Part shown: piece after piece, positions 35,479 to 44,470 of the stretch | How the letters are laid out: each line of letters begins with the position of its first letter | Position numbering within the stretch: position 1 is the first letter of the stretch | NCBI GenBank assembly: GCA_020635905.1 | Contig: JACJYV010000004.1 | Span: 434,001-498,000, forward strand | Source: Bacteroidia bacterium | GTDB taxonomy: Bacteria; Bacteroidota; Bacteroidia; J057; JADKCL01 | Length of the DNA stretch: 64,000 nucleotides | Direction of reading: 5' to 3' | Notes under the pieces: generated by a model | Told to the model about the DNA's origin: nothing | The model's database searches: none | What the model saw: only the letters and a program-made list of their open reading frames with translations | Position numbers and translations under genes: made by a program

Positions 35479-37335
35479 ATGAAAAATATTGAGGTGCTGA
35501 ATATCATTGAGGAAGCCAGGAAACTGGGAAGCAGTACTTTGAGGTTAAGCCGATTAGGGATAACGAAATTTCCCGATGAGATTTTTCAACTTTCGCAATT
35601 AACAGAATTAGATATTAGCTTTAATGAAATTGTAGAAATACCGGAAAAGATACTCAATCTCCAAAATTTAAAGACTTTAACCCTTTCCCGCAATAAAATA
35701 TTAAATATTCCTCATTTTCTGTCAGGGCTTTCCAACCTCAAGGAATTGATAATTGATGGCAATTTCATTTCTGAATTTCCTTCGAGCCTGCCACCCAATT
35801 TGGCATATCTAAACCTGGGTTTTAATAAGCTAAATGGCGCAGTACAATTGGAAATTTCCCTTTCAGAATTGGAAAATTTGATTTTGAAAAGCAACCAAAT
35901 TGAGTCTTTTTCAGTTGAGGTGACATTCAAATCACTTAAATTTCTTCAACTTCAGGAAAATCTTATTTCTTCATTCAGCTTTGCTATAAATTCTCTGGAG
36001 AACCTCAGAACTCTTAACCTCTCAAATAATAACTTAACGAATCCCGGAGAAGATATAGGAAATCTTGCCGCTTTAACCTCGATTGATTTGCGAAATAATC
36101 AGCTCAATATTATCCCTTCCTCTATTGGGGGACTCCAGAATATCAGGAGGTTATCGCTGAAAAACAATTTGCTAAGGGAATTACCTTTGGAATTCAGTAA
36201 TTTGCTATTGAAGGATCTGGATTTATCTGGGAATGAATTTCGAGAGATTCCTGATTCCCTTACTGGGTTGAAGCAGCTTACTCATCTTTCCTTAAACGAG
36301 AATTCAATAAAAATAGCAGATGCCCGAAAGCTCCCGTTCAATATTCAATCCCTTTCCATAAGAAGGTCAGGTCTTTCTATTTTTTACCCACCTGAGGATT
36401 GCCCTGATTTAGTCTCAATGGATCTTTCGGAAAACGAATTAGATGAAATACGTTTTTCAGGAAAGGGAAGTCCCGGGCTGAATACGCTGAACCTGAAGAA
36501 CAATAAATTGAAAAAAATTGGGAATTCAATTTGTGAATTAGAATCATTGGTTTACCTGGATTTCAGCAATAACCAGATTGAACAATTGCCGGATTGTTTT
36601 GATTATTTAAAAAAAATAAAATCAATCTATTTATATCATAACAGGTTGGCTCACCTTCCTTCAAGCCTTGGATTATGCACAACTTTGGAAAATCTTGGAT
36701 TATTTAACAACCAGATTCAGAGCATTCCAGATTCATTTAAGGGTTTAGTAAATCTTGAGAAGTGGGAATTTTCAGGAAATAAATTGAAATCCGTTCCTGA
36801 TTGGTTGTATGGCAGAAGTGAGGATACTCAACTTTGGCTCGATCATAATGAAATCACGGAATTTGAATTTGCCAGATTAAGTTCGTCAGTGTATCTCCTT
36901 ACGATCCAGGGAAATCCGGCCCCACATTTTACCCCTGTGAGTTTGTCCAGAGTGACTCGGTTTGCTGACATTCCCATTGGAGAAAACGAATTCACCCAGC
37001 TTCCCTTAATTTTTCCCGACCAGATTGAAATTTATCACTCTTTATCTGGAATTTATCTGAGTTTGGATTATTTTTGCTTAAAAATCCAACAAAATGGGAA
37101 GGACCAATGGTTTATTTGGACTTCCATCCAAAACATTGAAAATGAGGGGGATTTTATTCAAATCCGCCATTCATACAGTCAGATTGATCGAATCCCGACC
37201 AGAGGTTGGGATAATTCTAAAGAAAATTCAGTATCCGAACTTTTGATTGGATATTGGAATAATGCCCGGATGCGTGAACTGTTCTACCCTGAACCTGATG
37301 AATTCTTAATACCAGGTCAGATATTTCAGGGGTGA
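35479..37335 (+). CDS. Leucine-rich repeat protein 1
   Basis: 618 aa, no signal peptide. LxxLxLxxNxLxxIP repeats run from about residue 15 to 490 (LTELDISFNEIVEIPEKI and many like it). The remaining 130 residues form a separate domain beginning near FADIPIGENEF. The start of this domain (DIPIG....LP) is shared with the next gene, so the two are tandem paralogues. The gene is clearly more AT-rich than the eCIS structural operon, as are its neighbour and the end of the 38657 gene, which suggests a more recent arrival. Role unknown; LRRs usually bind proteins. Confidence 0.88.
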   Translation: MKNIEVLNIIEEARKLGSSTLRLSRLGITKFPDEIFQLSQLTELDISFNEIVEIPEKILNLQNLKTLTLSRNKILNIPHFLSGLSNLKELIIDGNFISEFPSSLPPNLAYLNLGFNKLNGAVQLEISLSELENLILKSNQIESFSVEVTFKSLKFLQLQENLISSFSFAINSLENLRTLNLSNNNLTNPGEDIGNLAALTSIDLRNNQLNIIPSSIGGLQNIRRLSLKNNLLRELPLEFSNLLLKDLDLSGNEFREIPDSLTGLKQLTHLSLNENSIKIADARKLPFNIQSLSIRRSGLSIFYPPEDCPDLVSMDLSENELDEIRFSGKGSPGLNTLNLKNNKLKKIGNSICELESLVYLDFSNNQIEQLPDCFDYLKKIKSIYLYHNRLAHLPSSLGLCTTLENLGLFNNQIQSIPDSFKGLVNLEKWEFSGNKLKSVPDWLYGRSEDTQLWLDHNEITEFEFARLSSSVYLLTIQGNPAPHFTPVSLSRVTRFADIPIGENEFTQLPLIFPDQIEIYHSLSGIYLSLDYFCLKIQQNGKDQWFIWTSIQNIENEGDFIQIRHSYSQIDRIPTRGWDNSKENSVSELLIGYWNNARMRELFYPEPDEFLIPGQIFQG

Positions 37336-37364
37336 AAAAGTATTTATTTCTGTAATTTTATAAA

Positions 37365-38645
37365 ATGGATTCATATCAAATTGATCAGAAATTACAGGAA
37401 TTTCAGAATAGTGGGACTTTTCTGGATTTAAGTGGATTAGGATTGAAAACGGTTCCTGAGCAATTAAAGGACATAGAAAGGCCAATTAGCATTAGTTTAA
37501 GTCGTAACAAGCTTGAAGAAATTCCTGAATGGCTGTATTACATTGCAATTGACTCCCTGGATCTATCAAAAAATCCAATCAAAAATCTACCAGACATAAT
37601 TCACTCTGAGTTATCCCTTAAATATTTGGATATTTCAGATTGCTTGATTTCTCAAATCAATGAAAATCAAATTCCCTCTTCTCTCCAGATATTGAAGGTG
37701 GCTAATAATAAAATAAAAAATGTTTCGGGCGTAAAGGACTTGCAGAAAATAAAAGTAATAGACCTTTCGGGTAACGAACTTGATCAAAGCGGGATTTTTA
37801 ATTCTCTTCCAATTACGGTGGAAAGAGTTAATTTATCTTCTAATAGGTTTTCTCTCTTTTCCGCTGATCCAACAGAATTGAATGATCTTCAATATTTGGA
37901 TTTGTCTGGCAATCGATTGACTGAAATTCAAGGGAGCCAATGGATTTTTCCCAATTTACTTATTTTAAAGGTTGGCGAAAATTTAATAGAAAGAGTCACA
38001 ATACAAGGTTTTTCTTTGCAGGAGTTGTGGGCCCAGGACAACCAAATGAGAGATTTTCCATTTCAAAATGGTGATTTTAGAAGACTTAGGAAATTGGTAT
38101 TATCAAAGAATAATATCAATAATATTCCCTCCTCATTGGCATACCTTTCTTCTTTGGAACAATTGTGGCTGGATAGAAATGAAATTGAGCATATTTCCAA
38201 AGATGCATTTCCCAAAAGTCTCTATTTTCTATCTTTAAACTATAATCCTACCATTGACCTTGAAGGGTTGGAATTTTATCTCAAATTAAGAGATGTTCCC
38301 ATTGGTTCAACTCCTATTCTCGATATTCCACCTTCAGACCTATCGTTTTCGACCTTTACCTGTAGATCAGGATTTTGTTTCCAAGCAAAGAATAATGAGT
38401 TGAATATTTTTCTGAAAAACCACCAACTTCATTCAAGAATTCCCTTGGATTTATTGGTTGAAATTGAATTAAAAAATGAAAATATCAATTTAATTGGAAA
38501 TCAATCTCAATTATTATTTTCATTTCCACTTGCTATGTCCGAAAACCTTTTGGGGGATGCTTTTCTTCCCTGGCTTTTGACATTGTGGCAAAATTTCAGG
38601 ATAAAATGGTGGTTATTCGATCTTGATCCTGATGATATCATTTAG
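37365..38645 (+). CDS. Leucine-rich repeat protein 2
   Basis: 426 aa, 29 bases after LRR protein 1 and of the same AT-rich composition. LRRs cover residues about 15-295 (for example LQYLDLSGNRLTEI, SLEQLWLDRNEIEHI). A C-terminal domain from LRDVPIGSTPILDIP corresponds to that in LRR protein 1 but is diverged and ends WWLFDLDPDDII. The two genes form an operon convergent with the large DUF4157 gene; the stops are 11 bases apart. A cognate regulator or immunity function for that protein's C-terminus is a guess. Confidence 0.86.
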   Translation: MDSYQIDQKLQEFQNSGTFLDLSGLGLKTVPEQLKDIERPISISLSRNKLEEIPEWLYYIAIDSLDLSKNPIKNLPDIIHSELSLKYLDISDCLISQINENQIPSSLQILKVANNKIKNVSGVKDLQKIKVIDLSGNELDQSGIFNSLPITVERVNLSSNRFSLFSADPTELNDLQYLDLSGNRLTEIQGSQWIFPNLLILKVGENLIERVTIQGFSLQELWAQDNQMRDFPFQNGDFRRLRKLVLSKNNINNIPSSLAYLSSLEQLWLDRNEIEHISKDAFPKSLYFLSLNYNPTIDLEGLEFYLKLRDVPIGSTPILDIPPSDLSFSTFTCRSGFCFQAKNNELNIFLKNHQLHSRIPLDLLVEIELKNENINLIGNQSQLLFSFPLAMSENLLGDAFLPWLLTLWQNFRIKWWLFDLDPDDII

Positions 38646-38656
38646 GGATGGGACCA

Positions 38657-41600
38657 TTAAGGCGCATGCTCTGGGTAATTGAAAGGTGTATATCCAGTTG
38701 AGCAATAGTTATTTGCAATATCCATTACTTCATGGAAGGTGTGAATCCCAGATGTGCCTCGGTAATAAACGGTATTCCATAGCCCGAAAATGGCCCACGC
38801 AACAGCCTTTTTCATTGCAGGAGTACCACCTACCGCATTCATTAATTCGAGCATTCTTGCTGTTGTCATTGATGGACCCGAGTCAAGTGGCATGTTATTT
38901 GCCCTTGCAGAAGCAATCCAATCATTAAACTCAATAACGCTTGTGTCTTGAGCCCTGTAGTCTCCTAAATCAACTTTTTCTTCGTGACCACTTACAGTCC
39001 CCTTTTTAGCTTCTGAAGGAACTTTGTCAATGGTTAGCAGAGCTTGGACCAATTCGGAATGTGCCTTTACTTTTCCCTTTGCAATTGCTGCAGAATGATC
39101 CATAACATCGTGTAATAAGGCAATATTACCCTCAATTTGGCCTTGATTTGGCTTTTTGAGCATTCCTAATGCACCTCCATTTTCATTGTCAAGGAATTCG
39201 TGATACCAAGGATAGTATTTTGATGTTTTATACGCCATGAAGTCCTTCAGAGCTTCTTTCAGCGCATCCCTCTGCCCATCAGTTATCCTTGTGTCCATGA
39301 TCCAGTCATAAACTCTTTGAAGAGCCCTTTTTAATGTTGATTTTACCCATCCACTTGCCATGGCCTCATTTGCCAGTCTTTTTTCAATTTCTGCATTATC
39401 AGTAGCAGTAATTTCCCCAATTACCCTTCTGGCCAAATCTTTGTAGGGAAGATTATTATTTGAAGGGGAAGGTGTGGTTGATTGGTAAAGGTGAACGTGG
39501 TTAACCTTTTTAAGGTGCTCGAAATGAGAATTTAATGTTTTGGTTGGGGGAATATTTCCTTCTGAGTCCTCCAATTTCCTGTTTGCTGGATTAACAACTC
39601 CCATGCTTGCCGGGGGAGCTTCAGCACTAATAGGCGCATTAATTAATTCTTCCAACTTACTTTTAACAGAAGCTTTATCAAGCTTAGCTTCCTCGGTAGG
39701 GATGTCAATACCAGGGTTTAAGCCTTTCATTTCGACAAGAATGTCATGAATAAATTTCATCACTTCCTTGGTAGCATTCTCCAAATCGGCATTGGTGAGG
39801 GTTATTCCCTCTTGTGTGCTCCTTTCAGGATAAGATGGCAAAGTTGTGTGGATTTTCACCATCCTCTGAATTGGCCCGCCTGAGTTGGCTTTTAGTTGGT
39901 GAGGGGGGCTCTCATTTTCAGATGTATTGCTCAATCCCTCAGCAGCTTTGTCTGCTTCTGCCTCTAATCCTGAATTGTCATTGAGTGGCTGGCCATTTAA
40001 TTCATTTGTCTGGCCCACTCTACCCTGACTTTGTTGAACAACGTGAGAAAGTTCGTGAGCTACGAGTTCCTGACCAGATTGGGTCTCAGGGCGGAAATTC
40101 CCCTGATCGAAATGGACTTCATTTCCTTGAGTATAAGCTTCTGCACCAAGATTTCCAGCATTTTTACCTTCGTACATTTGAACGGTTGAGAAGTCAGTCC
40201 CGAAATGGTTTTCCATCTTGTTTTGAATAGGATCGGGTAGGCTAACTTTACTATCGTTTTCAGATTCCTCGCTCCTGGTGTTCCCATTTTCATTTTCCTT
40301 CCTTTGTACCGGAGCATGGTTTTGACTTTCTCCGCCCACCCTTTCTGCGTTTTCCGCCATGTCCTCATCAAGGGTAACTGAGTCACCATTATCCACGGCT
40401 GAAAGTTTGTCAAATTTATACAATCCTTTAAGGCCCTTAACTAGATAATCAACTTCTTCATGGGTATAAGGGGAGGTTTTTGAATGCTCGGCAATCTCCT
40501 TCATGTGCTTCACCGCCTTAAATTCCCCTTCTGGTGAATTTTGCACACTATCGCTATCATCCATCCCTGCCGCTTCAGCCTTCGGCTTCTGCGTCATTTT
40601 GCGTTTGGTTTCCTCGATGTCGCCGAAGACGACCCAATCCGTGCCCTGGTCGCGGACCTCGGTATCGACGATCACTTCGTGGGCGATGTCCACTTCTTTG
40701 GCGGCGGTGGTGATCTGGCTGCGGGTGACGGCTCCGGTTTCGGGTGCGCCGAATACTTCCAGCATTTTGTTCAGATCGTCCACAGCTTTCTGGAACTGCA
40801 GGTCACGCTCGTGCTCGGAAATGACTTTGCACTTGATGACGTTGTCGCGGTTGTTTTGCGATCCGTGCTGGACGTAGATTTCGATGGAATCTTTCTGGCG
40901 GTTGCGCAGGGTTACCTGATTGATGCCATATTTGGATTTGATGGCATTGCAACGGGTGCGAAGTACTGCGTCGGGTACGGGCTTGGTGTTGCATCCTTCG
41001 GCAATTTCACCGATTTCGCCCAGGGCCCGCATGTATTTTTCTTCGGATGAAAGCTTGGAAAGATCTTCCTGGGGCTGTCCCCCGCCTTCGGCGGTGGGAG
41101 CCTGCGGATCGCCTTCCAGCTGATTTTCGCCTCCGCCTGCGTCGGTCCATTCTCCCTGCTGCTCCTGATCGCCGCCGGGGCCGTCCGCACCAAAGTCGTC
41201 GGGCTCCTTGGTCATGTCAGAGACGAATTTGTCTGGATCAAATTCCACGGGCGAGAAAGCCACTTCAGGCACATCAGGCGAACCCACCAGCCAGTCCACA
41301 TCCGCGCCCACGCCCAGGCTGTCGCCAATGGGGTAGGTCACGCTGCCAAATGGCCATTCCCAGGTTTTGTCGGGACAGGGGCTCCACCAGGGAGCGTCCA
41401 CTTCCACGAAGAAGGCGCCGGCCAGTTCGAGGAAAAGGCGGGCCGCGGCTTCAAAATGGCCTTTGAGGTGGGCTTCGCCCACTTTCTGGCCATCAGAATC
41501 TTTTTCAAAGTATTCGAAAGTCGGGGTGGCCTCGGCATAAGCCTGAATGCCTGCCATGGCGTCCACATCAATGCCCGCCTTGATATCGTGGCCGAGCAGG

Positions 41601-44242
41601 GTGAGTCCCACCCCGGCACGAACCTGCAGACCGAGGGCTGCATAGGCCCCAATGGCCAGCGTACCGCCGATCTTGAAGTTTTGCAATACGTTGGGATCGG
41701 TAGAGTAGGTGCCCTCCATGATGATGTCTTTGAGCACCAAAGGACCGAATCCACCTTTGACAAACATACCCACCGAGGCGAACAGGAATACCTGTCCCAC
41801 CAGCGGGATGCCGTAGCCAGCTTTGATTTCGACGTTGAAAAGGTCTTTTTTCTTGTCCTGCTGCTCCATCAGTTCGACCTGATCGGGGAAGCCCAACTGG
41901 CCGTGGATGGTAACGTGTCCCTGGCTGTCCACGCCCACATTGGCCGTGGCAGTGAGCCAGTCGGTCAGTTGCACGGTGACCGAACCAAAGCCGGCAATCA
42001 CTTTCTTGCCGCCAGGTGCGGGGGCTCCTTCGCCTTCGCCGCCGCTCATGGTCTCGATGCCGAGTCCTTCGTGGACGGCTGCATTGGCAATGGCTTCCTC
42101 GTCGTAGATCATGGTCAACGAGCCGCTGAATTTCTCAGATTGGATATTGGCGGTGCCTCGTCCGGTCACAGAACCATTGGCATAGACCACCTTCACATTA
42201 CCCGAAAGGTTTTGCACGGTCACATCAATGTCGGCTTCACCATTGAAATGGCCTTCTTCGTTGCGCTCGATCATCAAAAGACCATGTGCCAGACCGTCGA
42301 TGGTGACGTCGGCCTCGATGTGGAAGACGAAATTGCCATCCACCAGGCCAAAATTACCCGTCGCATTCATGAAACCGCCCACCTGAGTGTTCAGGGTGGG
42401 AGCCATGAGGGTGAGAATTCCGCCCACCACTTCGTTTTGGTAGTCGGGCACGGTGATCGGGGTCACGCCCATCAGACCAAACATTTCCAGATTCTGGTTG
42501 ATCTGGGTGATGAGGGCGCGTGGATCAGGCATGACAGTTTCGCCCACCCGGAAGGAGAGGAATCCTGTGATATTATTGACATCTGAGGCATTGAGGGCAA
42601 TGACGGGCAGAATGCCATTTGCGGCCAGGGGATTGAGGAATGAAATTCCCATTTTGAGGTCGAGTCCCTGACCTGATTTGATTTCGTAGGTGCCGGGGGT
42701 GGAACCATCCTCCGAGGGTTTGGTTTTCTGGCGCACTTTGAGGGGACCGCTGGCAATGGAGCCCATGGCTGCATTGATGGTGACCCATTTTTTGTGGTTT
42801 TCGTTGAGATAGCCAGCTACATCCGCAGGGGGATTGAATCCGTTGGCGAGCTGCACCACGGTAGTGGGAGCGGCGGATTCAGTGGCAGGGGGATCGCCGG
42901 CCGCTTTTTGCACGGGCGCCTGGGCTTTGAGCTGGAAGGGCGCCATTTTGAACTGGCCGGGATTGGAATTGGCATCCGCGGGAGGGGTGGCATCGCCCAT
43001 GTCCACTTCTTTAGAAAAAGGAGCTTCCTTTTTCTGGCTGGTTTCCTCTTCCTCACCGTCAGATTTTTGCTGAATGGGATCGGCTACAGGAAGGAAAGTG
43101 GGCACGGAGGCCACTTTGGCCTGAACTTCGGGACCCGCGGCATTGCTGGCGCCGCCATTCATGCCGGTATTTTCACCGCGGGCGGCCTTGGCGCCCATGT
43201 GGTCGGCTTCGCCTTCGAGACCTTTGTCGTCGTTGACGGGCATGCCCGATTTGGTCTGGGTGGTGGGAGTGACGCGGTTTTCACGCTGCTGCACCACGTG
43301 GGTGAGTTCGTGGCCAATCAATTCCTGACCGCCCTGGGTGTCGGGCTTGAACTGACCGGGGGCAAAATGCACATCATTGCCCTGGGTATAGGCCAAAGCG
43401 CCAATGTCGCTGGCTTTCTGGCTGTTTTCGTGCACGTTTACATTGGAAAAATCGCTGTTGAAGGCGCTTTCCATTTTTTGCTGCACGGGGCCCAATCCAC
43501 CTGACCCGCCGCTTTCAGCGGCAGGGGAGAAGGACTCGCCGTTTCCACTTTCTTTTTTCTGAACAGATTCCTCTTCTTCCGTGCCTTTGAGCTGGGCAGC
43601 TCCGAGATTGCTGCCAAAAGCTTCTTTTTTCTGCACGGATTCTTTGTCTTCGCTGGATTTGCGTTGCAAGGGCATGCCGCCTTCCTCCACGGAAAATTCG
43701 GGGGGAGTGAGAGAGCCAGCATCTTTTTTCTGAACGGATTCCTCTTCCTCCGAGGATTTCATCTGGAGGGATTCTTCCTCTTCTTCGCCTTTCTTTTGAA
43801 CGGCGGCCACCACGGGCACTTCAGGCGCAGGCGCTTCTTTTTTCTGCACGGATTCCTCTTCCTCCGCCGACTTCATTTGCAGCGATTCTTCTTCCTCCTC
43901 GCCTTTCATTTGCAGCGATTCCTCTTCCTCCTCACCCTTCATCTGAAGCGATTCTTCCTCCTCCTCACCCTTCATCTGCAGCGATTCTTCTTCCTCCTCA
44001 CCCTTCATCTGCAGCGATTCTTCCTCCTCCTCGCCTTTCATCTGCAGCGATTCCTCTTCCTCCCCGCCTTTCATCTGCAGCGATTCCTCTTCCTCTTCAC
44101 CTTTTTGTTGTACGGGGGCAGAAACAAGGTCGAAAACCGGGGGTGCCATGGTTTTTTCCATGCCTCCAGCTTCTTCTTTGGCTTGTGTCAGTTCGTTATT
44201 GCTACTCTTTTCTCTCTCTTCGTTTTGAATGATTTGTTCCAT
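38657..44242 (-). CDS. Giant double DUF4157 (eCIS core domain) protein, probable cargo/toxin
   Basis: 1861 aa. Residues 30-48 hold a leader (APPVFDLVSAPVQQK). Next come acidic ESLQMK/ESVQKK repeats (48-230) and a first DUF4157 domain (about 252-325) with HELTH at 311-315. A large beta-rich glycine-containing region spans about 480-1090. A second DUF4157 domain lies at about 1338-1403 with HELSH. The C-terminal 450 residues are of unknown family, mostly helical, rich in charged residues. DUF4157 proteins are linked to eCIS loci and many carry C-terminal toxins. Base composition changes sharply near 40,560 (residue about 1228): GC-rich before, AT-rich after, consistent with a C-terminal module swap by recombination. 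The effector activity of the end domain cannot be named. Confidence 0.85.
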   Translation of the reverse strand: MEQIIQNEEREKSSNNELTQAKEEAGGMEKTMAPPVFDLVSAPVQQKGEEEEESLQMKGGEEEESLQMKGEEEEESLQMKGEEEEESLQMKGEEEEESLQMKGEEEEESLQMKGEEEEESLQMKSAEEEESVQKKEAPAPEVPVVAAVQKKGEEEEESLQMKSSEEEESVQKKDAGSLTPPEFSVEEGGMPLQRKSSEDKESVQKKEAFGSNLGAAQLKGTEEEESVQKKESGNGESFSPAAESGGSGGLGPVQQKMESAFNSDFSNVNVHENSQKASDIGALAYTQGNDVHFAPGQFKPDTQGGQELIGHELTHVVQQRENRVTPTTQTKSGMPVNDDKGLEGEADHMGAKAARGENTGMNGGASNAAGPEVQAKVASVPTFLPVADPIQQKSDGEEEETSQKKEAPFSKEVDMGDATPPADANSNPGQFKMAPFQLKAQAPVQKAAGDPPATESAAPTTVVQLANGFNPPADVAGYLNENHKKWVTINAAMGSIASGPLKVRQKTKPSEDGSTPGTYEIKSGQGLDLKMGISFLNPLAANGILPVIALNASDVNNITGFLSFRVGETVMPDPRALITQINQNLEMFGLMGVTPITVPDYQNEVVGGILTLMAPTLNTQVGGFMNATGNFGLVDGNFVFHIEADVTIDGLAHGLLMIERNEEGHFNGEADIDVTVQNLSGNVKVVYANGSVTGRGTANIQSEKFSGSLTMIYDEEAIANAAVHEGLGIETMSGGEGEGAPAPGGKKVIAGFGSVTVQLTDWLTATANVGVDSQGHVTIHGQLGFPDQVELMEQQDKKKDLFNVEIKAGYGIPLVGQVFLFASVGMFVKGGFGPLVLKDIIMEGTYSTDPNVLQNFKIGGTLAIGAYAALGLQVRAGVGLTLLGHDIKAGIDVDAMAGIQAYAEATPTFEYFEKDSDGQKVGEAHLKGHFEAAARLFLELAGAFFVEVDAPWWSPCPDKTWEWPFGSVTYPIGDSLGVGADVDWLVGSPDVPEVAFSPVEFDPDKFVSDMTKEPDDFGADGPGGDQEQQGEWTDAGGGENQLEGDPQAPTAEGGGQPQEDLSKLSSEEKYMRALGEIGEIAEGCNTKPVPDAVLRTRCNAIKSKYGINQVTLRNRQKDSIEIYVQHGSQNNRDNVIKCKVISEHERDLQFQKAVDDLNKMLEVFGAPETGAVTRSQITTAAKEVDIAHEVIVDTEVRDQGTDWVVFGDIEETKRKMTQKPKAEAAGMDDSDSVQNSPEGEFKAVKHMKEIAEHSKTSPYTHEEVDYLVKGLKGLYKFDKLSAVDNGDSVTLDEDMAENAERVGGESQNHAPVQRKENENGNTRSEESENDSKVSLPDPIQNKMENHFGTDFSTVQMYEGKNAGNLGAEAYTQGNEVHFDQGNFRPETQSGQELVAHELSHVVQQSQGRVGQTNELNGQPLNDNSGLEAEADKAAEGLSNTSENESPPHQLKANSGGPIQRMVKIHTTLPSYPERSTQEGITLTNADLENATKEVMKFIHDILVEMKGLNPGIDIPTEEAKLDKASVKSKLEELINAPISAEAPPASMGVVNPANRKLEDSEGNIPPTKTLNSHFEHLKKVNHVHLYQSTTPSPSNNNLPYKDLARRVIGEITATDNAEIEKRLANEAMASGWVKSTLKRALQRVYDWIMDTRITDGQRDALKEALKDFMAYKTSKYYPWYHEFLDNENGGALGMLKKPNQGQIEGNIALLHDVMDHSAAIAKGKVKAHSELVQALLTIDKVPSEAKKGTVSGHEEKVDLGDYRAQDTSVIEFNDWIASARANNMPLDSGPSMTTARMLELMNAVGGTPAMKKAVAWAIFGLWNTVYYRGTSGIHTFHEVMDIANNYCSTGYTPFNYPEHAP
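43871..44101 (-). repeat. 33-bp coding tandem repeats (7 copies)
   Basis: Seven near-identical 33-bp units encode the 11-residue pattern GEEEEESLQMK (residues 48-124 of the giant protein; one unit has GG for GE). More diverged ESVQKK units follow outside the array. Units differ at synonymous sites, so the protein pattern is being kept. It is translated sequence, not a CRISPR array. Copy number may vary between strains. Confidence 0.85.
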
Positions 44243-44470
44243 CGTCTCGGATTAAATGGTTACAAATTAGTGCTTTATGAAATCTGACTCATATTCGCAC
44301 GACGTTAAAGAACAATTTTTAACACGGAAATATATGGATTCTTTCTGCTTTTCACTATATAAGGAGTGAGTTTTTTATCAAGATGAACTGTGGAAAACAG
44401 GGTCTCAGGTCTGATAGAGTCCAACTTTCGGGTGATGAAAAGAGGAAATTTGTATTAGCTTTAAATCCAA

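Noticed and set aside
41456..42586. Plus-strand open frame of 376 codons inside the giant DUF4157 gene
   Set aside because: It is antisense to a GC-rich coding region, has no recognisable domain and no ribosome site. The minus strand has a continuous family-typical protein.
43871..44101. Regular 33-bp repeats that could be taken for a CRISPR array
   Set aside because: There are no spacers; the units are directly joined, in frame, and encode the acidic ESLQMK repeats of the giant protein.
38657..44242. Giant protein as a simple metalloprotease because of its two HExxH motifs
   Set aside because: HExxH belongs to the DUF4157 core found in many eCIS-linked proteins with differing C-terminal activities; it does not by itself define the cargo function.
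43664..44287. Plus-strand open frame of 207 codons rich in Phe and Leu
   Set aside because: It is the antisense of the acidic repeat region and is open only because of the GAG/GAA-rich coding strand.
44383..44470. Short frame before the E1 gene as a leader gene
   Set aside because: The frame runs on into the E1 gene in a different register, with no domain or ribosome site; better seen as promoter/leader region.
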